Assembly (NCBI GenBank): GCA_019635355.1
Contig: JAHBZQ010000001.1
Span: 620,001 to 684,000, forward strand
Length of the DNA: 64,000 nt
Source of the DNA: Rhizobacter sp.
Lineage (GTDB): Bacteria; Pseudomonadota; Gammaproteobacteria; Burkholderiales; Burkholderiaceae_C
Reading direction: 5' to 3'
Part shown: positions 48,531 to 56,210 of the stretch, piece by piece
Numbering within the stretch: position 1 is the stretch's first letter
How the letters are laid out: every line of letters begins with the position of its first letter
The notes under the pieces: model-generated
Database searches by the model: none
What the model saw: the letters and a program-made list of their open reading frames with translations, nothing else
Told to the model about the DNA's origin: nothing
Translations under genes and position numbers: made by a program

Positions 48531-50104
48531 ACCTCCTTGCACGCTGCCTGCTGGCGTTGTGGCTGCTGGCGGCAGCCAGCGGGACGGCGTGGGCACAAAA
48601 GCGCGTGGCGCTCCTGATCGGCAACTCGGCCTACGCGTCGGCGCCGCTCGTGAACCCGGCCAACGACGCCGCCGACCTTGCCGCCGCGCTCAAGGCGCGT
48701 GGCTTCGAGACGGTGGTGGCCCTCAACACCACCAAGCGCGACATCACCGCCCGCGTGCGCAGCTTCGCCGACCAGATCACGCCGGGCACTGTCGCCTTGT
48801 TCTACTACGCCGGCCACGGCATGCAGGTGCGCGGGCGCAACTACATCCTGCCGGTCGACGCCAAGGTGCAGAGCGAGGGCGACGTGGTGGAGCAGGGCGT
48901 GGAGATCGATGCCGTGCTGCAGCGTCTTGAGGGCAAGGGCGCCGCGATCAACCTCGTGATCCTCGACGCCTGCCGCAACAACCCCTTCACGGCGGCCAAG
49001 GGCTCGGGCCTCGCGGCCGTCGACGCGCCCAAGGGCAGCCTCGTCGCCTTCGCCACCTCGCCGGGCAAGGTGGCGCTCGACGGCAAGGGCCGCAACGGCG
49101 TCTACACCAAGCACCTGCTCGCGAACCTCAATGCGCCGGGCATGCGGGTGGAAGACGTGTTCAAGCGCGTGCGCGTCGGTGTCACCGAAGAGTCGCAAGG
49201 CCAGCAGGTGCCGTGGGAGAACACCTCGCTCACGACTGATTTCTATTTCATCCCGCCGAGCGGCGACGCGGCGACGGCGGGCGCGCCCGATGCGGAGCAG
49301 CAGCGCCTGCAGATGGCGATTGCCACCCGCAACAAGGCCGAGCTGCGCAAGTACCTCGAGCTTTCGCCCACCGGCCGCATGCGCACGCAGGTGGCCGCGG
49401 CCTACGAGAGCGTGATCGCCGCCGAGCCCACGCGCAGCGCCGTCGAGCCCAGCTACGTGCGCGACTGTCCCGACTGCCCGCGCATGGTGACCCTGGGCAG
49501 TGGCAGCAAGGCCATCGGCGCCTTCCCGGTGACCGTGGCCGACTACGAGCGCTGCGTGCAGGCGCGCGCCTGCGAGAAGCGTGACGTGGGCGAGTTCGGC
49601 GTCGACAAGCACCCCGCGATCAACGTGAGCTGGCACGACGCGGTGAAGTACACGCAGTGGCTGAGCCAGCGCACGAAGCAGAAATACCGCCTGCCCACCG
49701 AGGCCGAATGGGTCGACGCGGTGGAGGCCGGCCGCTACGTGGGCGAAGGCAGCACACGCCGGCTGGTGCCCTTCGTGGAGTGCCGCTCGGGCAATGGCTA
49801 CGACCGTTCGGCCGCGCTGGTGGCGGGCTTCCCGTGGCGCGAGTCGGCCTGCAACGACGGCTTCCCGCAGACCTCGCCGGTGGGCGTGTTCCTGCCCAAT
49901 GCGCTGGGCATGTACGACTGGGCCGGCAACGTGTGGCAGTGGACCTCGACCTGCGCCGACGCGAAGAAATCGCCCTGCGAGAAATACGTGCTCAAGGGCG
50001 GCAGCTGGGCCTCGCCGCTGACCGCGCTCACGCCGCAGGCGGTGCTGAGCGCGGAGCCCACGTTGCAAGGCAGCACGATGGGGTTCCGTGTCTGGCGGGA
50101 GTGA
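48527..50104 (+). CDS. Exported caspase-like protease fused to a formylglycine-generating-enzyme-type domain
   Basis: This is a 525-residue protein starting at GTG 48527. It has a signal peptide ending ASGTAWAQ, then a caspase (peptidase C14) domain: RVALLIGNSAYAS, the catalytic His in YYAGHGMQ, the catalytic Cys in LDACRNNPF. A helical linker and a C-terminal FGE-sulfatase (SUMF1) fold follow, with YRLPTEAEW, DWAGNVWQWTS and LKGGSW. Periplasmic location would make it a secreted protease with a binding or lectin-like FGE domain. It is the last gene of the run. Confidence 0.88.
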   Translation: MNLLARCLLALWLLAAASGTAWAQKRVALLIGNSAYASAPLVNPANDAADLAAALKARGFETVVALNTTKRDITARVRSFADQITPGTVALFYYAGHGMQVRGRNYILPVDAKVQSEGDVVEQGVEIDAVLQRLEGKGAAINLVILDACRNNPFTAAKGSGLAAVDAPKGSLVAFATSPGKVALDGKGRNGVYTKHLLANLNAPGMRVEDVFKRVRVGVTEESQGQQVPWENTSLTTDFYFIPPSGDAATAGAPDAEQQRLQMAIATRNKAELRKYLELSPTGRMRTQVAAAYESVIAAEPTRSAVEPSYVRDCPDCPRMVTLGSGSKAIGAFPVTVADYERCVQARACEKRDVGEFGVDKHPAINVSWHDAVKYTQWLSQRTKQKYRLPTEAEWVDAVEAGRYVGEGSTRRLVPFVECRSGNGYDRSAALVAGFPWRESACNDGFPQTSPVGVFLPNALGMYDWAGNVWQWTSTCADAKKSPCEKYVLKGGSWASPLTALTPQAVLSAEPTLQGSTMGFRVWRE

Positions 50105-50111
50105 GTCGAGG

Positions 50112-50129
50112 GTAAGCCTTCAGGCTTAC
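50112..50129. terminator. Hairpin at convergent gene ends
   Basis: GTAAGCC (50112-50118) pairs perfectly with GGCTTAC (50123-50129) around TTCA, between the caspase-fusion stop at 50104 and the HEAT-like gene's stop, which it overlaps. The U-run is poor on both sides, so its termination efficiency is uncertain. Confidence 0.5.
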
Positions 50130-51400
50130 ATCTGCGCCAGCTGGCGCTGCTGGCGCCACGCGGGCGCGGCGACGTTGAAGAGCGCGGTGCCGGGCGTGAG
50201 CAGGCACAGGTAGTCGGCCGCGGCCATGCGCTGGCGCTGGAAGCCGTTTTTCAACACCGACACGCAGTGGGCCACCGACGGCGGCTCACCGACGAAGTAG
50301 CGCGTGCCGGGCTGGAAACGGGCGCCGTTCGCCTGCCACCAAGCGGCGATCTTGTCGGCGTCGGGCCAGGGCAGGCTGTCGTCTTCGTCCAGCGCCACGT
50401 CGGCGTCGGCGGGGTCGTCGTTGGGGCCGAAGACGGCGTCTTCGGGTGGCTTGACTTCGAGGTCCAGCAACGCGAGGTCGAGCCCGGTGATCGTGCTGAA
50501 CGCTTCGCCGGCCAGCCGGGTGAGCTTCGGGTCGGCCATCTGCTTGATGAGCCAGGGCACGTAGTGCGGGTCACCGGCCATGCCCACGCCGCGGATCAGG
50601 CCGCGCACGAGCTTCGGCTCCTGTGCCCAGGGCTTGAGCAGGGCGTTCGCGCGATCGGCCGGCAGCACTTTCAGCACGGTGACGAGCGCCTCGAGGCGAT
50701 GCGGCCCGGCGGCCTGGGTGAGTGCGATGAGCTTCTCCACCGCCTGCTGCCGGTCGCCGAGCCGCAGCGCTGCGCGGGCACCCGCGAGTTGGACGAGGGG
50801 GTCGGCGTGGGCCAGCGCGCCAAGGCAGGCGGGCAACAGGTCGACGCGCCCGAGCCGGCCGGCGGCGTCGTGGGCCGACGCCAGCAGGTCGGCGGGACAC
50901 TCGCCTTGTGCCATCAACTCGCCGAGCAGGGCACCGGGGTCGACCTGGTGCATCACGCAGGCCGCCAGCCCCAGCCGGCGATGGGCAGCCTCGGGCGACG
51001 ACAGGAGCGTCTTCGCGAGCCCGCGCAGCGATGCGGGCGACACCCAGCCCAAGGCGGACGCGAGGGCGGGGTGGCCGTCTTCCAGCGCTTGCGCCACGGC
51101 GAGCAGGCGCTGCAGCGAAGGCGCATCGGCGGATTCGATCGCATGGATGGCGGCGGCAAACACGGCTCCGCGGGTGGGCCGCTCCAGCGCCGACAGGTGC
51201 AGCGGGCCGGCTGCGTTGCCGGCGACGGCCAGGCCATCGAGCGCGGCGGCAAGGCGCTCGTCGAGCCGGGCCAGGAAGCGCAGCGTGACGTGCGGGGCGC
51301 GGACCAGCACCGCACGCGTCTGGCGCAGGGCGATGGCATCGTCGAGATGCTGGTTGAGGACCGCCGGCACCGGCGAACGGGAAGACACGGTCACAGGCAC
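50126..51400 (-). CDS. T6SS-associated HEAT-repeat-like protein (TIGR02270 family)
   Basis: The 424-residue protein consists mainly of paired helices of HEAT type (ALASALGWVSPASLRGLAKTLL, LLPACLGALAHADPLVQLAGARAAL, NALLKPWAQEPKLVRGLIRGVG), with an acidic loop (DADVALDEDDSLPW) and a W-rich C-terminal part. Members of this family occur within T6SS loci and are of unknown function. No ATG is available; GTG 51400 is used, with GTG 51394 and 51388 as alternatives. It is the last gene of the minus-strand T6SS operon. Confidence 0.75.
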   Translation of the reverse strand: MPVTVSSRSPVPAVLNQHLDDAIALRQTRAVLVRAPHVTLRFLARLDERLAAALDGLAVAGNAAGPLHLSALERPTRGAVFAAAIHAIESADAPSLQRLLAVAQALEDGHPALASALGWVSPASLRGLAKTLLSSPEAAHRRLGLAACVMHQVDPGALLGELMAQGECPADLLASAHDAAGRLGRVDLLPACLGALAHADPLVQLAGARAALRLGDRQQAVEKLIALTQAAGPHRLEALVTVLKVLPADRANALLKPWAQEPKLVRGLIRGVGMAGDPHYVPWLIKQMADPKLTRLAGEAFSTITGLDLALLDLEVKPPEDAVFGPNDDPADADVALDEDDSLPWPDADKIAAWWQANGARFQPGTRYFVGEPPSVAHCVSVLKNGFQRQRMAAADYLCLLTPGTALFNVAAPAWRQQRQLAQM

Positions 51401-51405
51401 GTCAC

Positions 51406-52353
51406 TCAGAGCTGGAAGATCTTCTTCCACTTCGATCCGTCGTAGAAGAACGCTTCGTCGACACCTGCCACCAGCAGCACACCATCGCCCGAGGCGAGGT
51501 GGGCGAAGTTGTTCATCGGCGGCTGGCCGATGGGCAGCGGGCGAGGCTCTCCGGTCGAGACTTCGTAGAGCGCGTCGTCGGTGGAGACGATGACCATGTC
51601 TTTGTAGGCGGCGAGTTCCTGGAAGAACTCCTCGCCTTCGAGGTCGATGCGGATGGGCTTCCACTTGTTCTTGCGCCCGACCCACAGGTCGTGGCTGTCG
51701 GTGGTGAGGTAGACCTGGCCATCGGGGGCGCACAAGACCTTGCCGAAGTTGGCGTCGGTGGGCACTTCGAGCTGCGCCCAGCGCTTGCCGTCGAAGTGCC
51801 AGAGGTTGCCGCGTGGGCCGCAGGCGTACAGGTCGTTTTCGGCGAAGCCGTCGATGTCGTCGAAACCGGCGTTGTCGAGCTTGCCCTTGAGCGGCTTGGT
51901 GAGCTCGTCGGTGGTCAGGCGCTGCCACTTGTTGGGGGCGGTGCGGCGGTAGACCTCGCGGCCGATGCCCACCGCATAGGCATGCCCGCCCGCGATGCAG
52001 CGCAGAGAGGTGAAGAACGCCGGCTTCTTGCTGGTGATCGATTTCTCGTCGTCGTCGTCGCCCTGGCCGAGCACATACACCTCGCCCGGCTCGGCGATGA
52101 AGACCCAGCGCTCGGCCGGCGCGAAGCAGGCGCACCCGTGGATGCCGGTGGTCTGGTGCCACTCGCGGAAGGCCCATTGCTCGGCCTTCTTGTCATTCGG
52201 GAAGTGAAAGAAGAGGGCGGTGGGGCGCGGGATCAGCGCGTCGTCTTCTTCCCAGTTCTGGGCGGTGAAGGCGAAGAGGTCGCGGCTGCGGACGAAGCAT
52301 CCTTCGATGCCGAACTCTTCCAACTCCTGTGCGATGTCCGCAAACGAGCTCAT
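51406..52353 (-). CDS. Unknown T6SS-operon protein, possible beta-propeller
   Basis: The 315-residue, apparently cytosolic protein has repeated short beta units (AEPGEVYVLGQG, GIGREVYRRT, DLYACGPRGNLWHFDGKRW, GQVYLTTDSHDLWVG, DALYEVSTGEPRPL) that suggest a propeller. It follows the PAAR-like toxin gene with a 37-base gap and precedes the HEAT-like gene. A role as immunity protein to the putative nuclease is plausible from position only. I do not recognise the family. Confidence 0.65.
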   Translation of the reverse strand: MSSFADIAQELEEFGIEGCFVRSRDLFAFTAQNWEEDDALIPRPTALFFHFPNDKKAEQWAFREWHQTTGIHGCACFAPAERWVFIAEPGEVYVLGQGDDDDEKSITSKKPAFFTSLRCIAGGHAYAVGIGREVYRRTAPNKWQRLTTDELTKPLKGKLDNAGFDDIDGFAENDLYACGPRGNLWHFDGKRWAQLEVPTDANFGKVLCAPDGQVYLTTDSHDLWVGRKNKWKPIRIDLEGEEFFQELAAYKDMVIVSTDDALYEVSTGEPRPLPIGQPPMNNFAHLASGDGVLLVAGVDEAFFYDGSKWKKIFQL

Positions 52354-52390
52354 GCTGGGTTGCCCTTTCCTGGCTGTGTGTTGAAGAGGT

Positions 52391-53479
52391 TCACCGCACG
52401 GTGCCCTTCTTCGGCTTCTTCTTGTACTTGTCGAAGTTGGCGCGGGTGGCGCCGTCTTTCTGGTTGACCTTGATCTTGGCGCCGGTGCCGGTGCGCGTCA
52501 TGTGGCGATCGATCTGCTCTTCGATGCACTCCTTCGAGCACTGCGGGTTGCCGTCCTTGTCCTTGAAGGTCTCGGTGTGGGCCTCGGCCGCCTTCGATTT
52601 GGCGTCTTCGTAGGTCAGCTCCTTGCCGGCTTCGAGTATCTCGCGGTACTTCTTCTTGGTCTTGTCGTGCATCTTCTTGTGCGTGCCGATGACCTTGGAA
52701 GTGCCCTTCTTGCCGGTGCAGCACACGCAGGGGGCGTTGTCGAGCGTGTAGGCGTTGGGCCCCGTCTTCTTCAGGCCCGGCACGTTGGTGCTCGTGTCGC
52801 CTCGCGCGCCCTCGGCCTGCAGCAGCGAGTTGGGCAGGATGTGGTGCGCCACCTGCGGCGGGCAGCAGTGCGGCGACGACTTGCTGCTGGTGCCGTCGTT
52901 GAAGGGCGTCAGCATGCATTTGCGCGCGGCCTGGCAACCCGCGTTCTTGCAGGAGTCTTCGGTGCCGTAGGGGTCGCAGTTGGCGCAGGCCTTCTTCTCG
53001 GCCTTGATCTCTTCCTTGCAGGGCCCGGTGTTGCGCGAGAACGCCGTCTTCGAGACGAAGGGCCAGGGCGGTGTGCCACCCGGCGGCGGGTTGTGGTTGT
53101 GGGTGGTGAGGTCGAGGTTGCGGACGACGTTCTCACCCTCGACCTTGACATCCATCGACCAGGCGTTGAAGTACACCTTGCCCTTGTTGACGCTCGTGAC
53201 GACGTTCTTCTTCGGCGCGCTGCCGGCTTCGTCGCCCGTGCTCTGCTTGAAGTAGCTCTTGTTCTTGAGCATCACTTCCTGGCCGGCGATCTTCACCGAG
53301 CTGGAGCCCGAGGTGGCGTCGCTGTCCATCCCGGTGTTGGGATAGGGGATGGGCACGCCCGGCGGCGTGGCGGGGGTGAGCGGCGGCGTGAAGCAGACGT
53401 CGGGGAAGGCGCAGATCGACTTGCCGGCGCCCTGCTTGCACGACACCTCCATGCCGTTGGCGTAGACGTTGTTGCTCAT
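52391..53479 (-). CDS. T6SS PAAR-like (DUF4150) protein with putative HNH/AHH-type nuclease tail
   Basis: This is a 362-residue protein. Residues 1-120 form a DUF4150/PAAR-like domain (MSNNVYANGMEVSCKQGAGKS, PFPDVCFTPP variant, KIAGQEVMLKNKSYFKQSTGDEAG), which would cap the VgrG spike. The rest is Cys-rich, with AHHILPNSLL near residue 211 and THKKMHDK near residue 263. The His pair resembles AHH-type HNH/endonuclease VII toxins that degrade nucleic acid in target cells. Metal-binding Cys pairs (CVCC, HCCPP) are also visible. It overlaps the ketoacyl-synthase-like gene by ATGA. Effector function is inferred. Confidence 0.78.
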   Translation of the reverse strand: MSNNVYANGMEVSCKQGAGKSICAFPDVCFTPPLTPATPPGVPIPYPNTGMDSDATSGSSSVKIAGQEVMLKNKSYFKQSTGDEAGSAPKKNVVTSVNKGKVYFNAWSMDVKVEGENVVRNLDLTTHNHNPPPGGTPPWPFVSKTAFSRNTGPCKEEIKAEKKACANCDPYGTEDSCKNAGCQAARKCMLTPFNDGTSSKSSPHCCPPQVAHHILPNSLLQAEGARGDTSTNVPGLKKTGPNAYTLDNAPCVCCTGKKGTSKVIGTHKKMHDKTKKKYREILEAGKELTYEDAKSKAAEAHTETFKDKDGNPQCSKECIEEQIDRHMTRTGTGAKIKVNQKDGATRANFDKYKKKPKKGTVR

Positions 53480-54504
53480 GGCGCAGCCACCTGGCGCAGG
53501 GTGAGGGCCGCCCGCGGCCCGTCGTCGTTGGACAGGTGCACCAGCACGCCCGGCCCCTTGGCGTAGCCCTTGCGGTAGGCCGCCCAGGCCGTGGCCAGCG
53601 CCGCGATGCCGGCGGCTGCACCGATCTCGCCGGTGCACTCGGCCGCGTGCCAGAGGTCGAACTCCTCCTTGCGGTGGCGCAGCGAGCGCGACAGCGCGAG
53701 CGAGGTCTCCTTGAAGTAGTAGTGCTCGCCCGCGATGTCGGTGATGCGGAAGTCGATGTCGCCAAGATCGCACTGCGCGTCGGCGAGGGCCGCCTTGATG
53801 GCCTGCGAGAGGCCCTCGGCGCGCAGCGGCAGCTCGCTCTCGACCGTGGCGGGCTCGCGGCCGAAGCCGATGCCGGTGCACATCAGCGCGCCAGGCGTGG
53901 CGTGGCGGCTGAGCAGCAGCGCGCCGGCGCCTTCTCCGGCGATGAAGCCGTTGGAGTTGTCTTCGGTGAGCAGGCGGTCTTGCTCGCCGTAGTGGCGCAA
54001 GGTTGCCGCGCTCAGGAGGCTGTCGCTGGCGGCGACCAGCACCTGCTCGATGCCCGCCTCGTTCAGCAGCGTTCTCGCATGTGACAGTGCCACCGCCGCG
54101 CTCACGCGGCCATGCGCGATCACCGCGCTGCGGTCGGAGAAGCCGGTGCCGAGCTCATGGCGGATCAGTGCGATCAGCTCCTCGTCGAGGCCCTCGCGCC
54201 GGCCCGGCCGTGCGGGCTCGGCCACGCACAGCAGCAGCGGAATCGTGTGCCATTGCGCGGGCGGAATGCCGTCGAGCGCTTCGGTGATGGCCAGGCAGGC
54301 CATCTGCGCGAGCCGGTCCATGCCGGTCCAGGGTTCGTCGAGCTCGACCTGGTGGCCCGTGATGAACTGGCTGTCGGGGCCGATGAAGTGCGTCTTCGAG
54401 GGGTTGCTGACCTTGGCGCGGAAGGCAGCGCAGCTGGCCGCGGCGCTCAGGCCCACGGCCGTCACGAGGCCGACCTTGTCGATGATGAGCGGGGCGGGCT
54501 TCAT
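53476..54504 (-). CDS. Ketoacyl-synthase-like (thiolase fold) T6SS accessory protein
   Basis: The 342-residue product has the thiolase-like fold of beta-ketoacyl synthases (FIAGEGAGALLLSR and EFDLWHAAECTGEIGAAAGIAALA), but the position of the catalytic Cys (normally TACxS) reads AHGRVSA, so condensing activity is probably lost. Such proteins recur in T6SS operons next to DUF2169, VgrG and DUF4150 genes. They may act as adaptors for effector loading. It overlaps both neighbours by four bases (ATGA). The start at 54504 is fixed by overlap with the DUF2169 stop. Confidence 0.8.
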   Translation of the reverse strand: MKPAPLIIDKVGLVTAVGLSAAASCAAFRAKVSNPSKTHFIGPDSQFITGHQVELDEPWTGMDRLAQMACLAITEALDGIPPAQWHTIPLLLCVAEPARPGRREGLDEELIALIRHELGTGFSDRSAVIAHGRVSAAVALSHARTLLNEAGIEQVLVAASDSLLSAATLRHYGEQDRLLTEDNSNGFIAGEGAGALLLSRHATPGALMCTGIGFGREPATVESELPLRAEGLSQAIKAALADAQCDLGDIDFRITDIAGEHYYFKETSLALSRSLRHRKEEFDLWHAAECTGEIGAAAGIAALATAWAAYRKGYAKGPGVLVHLSNDDGPRAALTLRQVAAP

Positions 54505-55634
54505 GGCACCTGGGCAGGTTGTGCAGCTTGGGCAGGCGCCATCGGCACCATGATCACGGGGATCGGGAACGAGATCTCCTCGCGCTGCTGCCACCACTCG
54601 CGGCCCTTCTTGCCCACCAGCACCTGCGCGATCTCGTGCAGGCTGCGCTTGAGCGGGCGTGCCACACGCCAGCTCAGCGTGAAACGGCGTGCCTCGGGCT
54701 CGATGACGATGGTGTCGAGCGTGGCGTTGTAGTCCTCGCGCTCGCCCCGCTTCGGGAACACATGCACCGGCGCCACCAAATGGGGGATGCTGAAGTGCGT
54801 CAGCCCCTCGGGTGTGAGGTTCGACAGCACCACCTCGGTGGGGCCGTGGGCGAGGGCGTCGAGCGGCACTTGCTGGTCGAGCGGCGCGGCCTGGTAGTAC
54901 TGCTCGTCGAAATCGGGCGGCAGGAAGGGGAAGTGCGTGTCGAGCCAGGCAGCGTCATAGGTGCCGGCGAGCTTGGAGCGGGGCTCCCAGCCGCGGCCCA
55001 CCGGCCCGAACGACATCGGTCGGTAGGGCCTGGTCGTGTCGGAGATGCTCTGGCCCGCCTCTTCGGTGAGCGGCAGCGGCTTGCCGTCGACCCACTCCTT
55101 TCGCAGGTGCTTGTGGAAGCCGCGGCCAGCGGGGTTGGCCATGAAGGCGGCGTGCTGGGCCGGGTCTTCGTGGAAGAGGTCGGTCCCGCCGAAGGCCACG
55201 TCGTAGGAGATCGGCTGCGTGACGAAAGGCTCCGGCGCGGTGGCGCGCAGCGTCGCGAGGCCGCAGTCCCAGTGGCGGGGGCCGACGGCGGTGAACCGCT
55301 TCTGCCATTGGCCCACCCGCATGCCCACGTCGACGCGCGTGGCCGGGTTGCCGCGCGGTGCATGGGCCTGGCCCAGCAGGAGGATGTCGCAGCGCGGCTT
55401 GCGCGGCGCGAAGTCGACCTCGTACACCGGCGCCGACAGGCCCGGCTCGCCGGTGAAGGTGTCGGCCATGACGAGCGGCACCTGCTTCTCGTGCAGGGCG
55501 AAGTGGGTGTGCGGCTCGCCGGGCTCCGGGAACCGGAACGTGCCCTTGATGGCCACCACCAGCGATTCCCGGCCGCTGGGCTCGAGGCCCATGTTGCAGC
55601 CCGCCGTCATGCGGGTGGCGTTGATCAGCTCCAT
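54501..55634 (-). CDS. DUF2169 T6SS effector-adaptor protein
   Basis: This 377-residue protein belongs to the DUF2169 family, known in Agrobacterium and others as an adaptor needed to load PAAR-linked nuclease effectors onto VgrG. Recognisable regions are VVAIKGTFRFPEPG, DIVLLGQAHAP variant (CDILLLGQAHAP), VAFGGTDLFHEDP and NPAGRGFHK. Its presence with DUF4150 and VgrG supports an effector-delivery module. It follows the DUF6484 gene by 15 bases and is ATGA-coupled with the downstream gene. Confidence 0.92.
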   Translation of the reverse strand: MELINATRMTAGCNMGLEPSGRESLVVAIKGTFRFPEPGEPHTHFALHEKQVPLVMADTFTGEPGLSAPVYEVDFAPRKPRCDILLLGQAHAPRGNPATRVDVGMRVGQWQKRFTAVGPRHWDCGLATLRATAPEPFVTQPISYDVAFGGTDLFHEDPAQHAAFMANPAGRGFHKHLRKEWVDGKPLPLTEEAGQSISDTTRPYRPMSFGPVGRGWEPRSKLAGTYDAAWLDTHFPFLPPDFDEQYYQAAPLDQQVPLDALAHGPTEVVLSNLTPEGLTHFSIPHLVAPVHVFPKRGEREDYNATLDTIVIEPEARRFTLSWRVARPLKRSLHEIAQVLVGKKGREWWQQREEISFPIPVIMVPMAPAQAAQPAQVP

Positions 55635-55649
55635 GTCGTGTGCGGGCGG

Positions 55650-56210
55650 TCAGTTGAGTTGCACCGAACCGCCCTTGAGCCGGTTCACCCCAGTGGAGCG
55701 GCTGGAGACGTAGCTGCCCTGGATCAGCACCTTGCCCGCCTTGGTCAGCGTGATGCTGGCCTTGCCGCACTGGAGCACGAGCTCCTGCTTCGCGTTGACG
55801 ACGAGGCGCTCGCCGTCGGCGTCGACCTGCACCTGGCCGGGGGCGTCGAGCGGGCGGTCACCGGCCGCGCGCAGCACGCCCATCACGATGGGGCGGGCGG
55901 CGTCGCCGCCTTCGAACGACAACACCACCTGCCGGCCGATGTGGGCGCCGTGCAGGTCGAGTACGGTGCGCGCCCGCACGGCGGCCGAGCCGGCCTGGCC
56001 GGGGAAGAGCACGAGTGGCGTGAAGCCTTCGTCGGCGAGGGCGACGAGTTCGCCGATCACCACCTCGGGCAGCGGCGCAGGCGAGAGTGCCGCGGGGCGC
56101 CTGTCGATCAGCGAGGCCAGCGGGCTTTCGGCGGTGGGGCTTTCGGGCGCGTCGGCCAGCATCAGCTGCTCGTCGCTCAGGTGTTCGCGTTGCATGGCGT
56201 GCCTTGTCAT
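55650..56210 (-). CDS. DUF6484 T6SS-associated protein
   Basis: The 186-residue product has a short acidic N-terminus, then a beta-rich DUF6484-like domain (VVIGELVALADEGFTPLVLFPG, RQVVLSFEGGDAARPIVMGVL), and ends with a strand-rich portion (ELVLQCGKASITLTKAGKVLI) like the VgrG gp5 C-terminal needle. It could extend or support the spike. The ATG at 56210 overlaps the VgrG stop by four bases, which fixes the start over ATG 56195. Confidence 0.85.
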   Translation of the reverse strand: MTRHAMQREHLSDEQLMLADAPESPTAESPLASLIDRRPAALSPAPLPEVVIGELVALADEGFTPLVLFPGQAGSAAVRARTVLDLHGAHIGRQVVLSFEGGDAARPIVMGVLRAAGDRPLDAPGQVQVDADGERLVVNAKQELVLQCGKASITLTKAGKVLIQGSYVSSRSTGVNRLKGGSVQLN

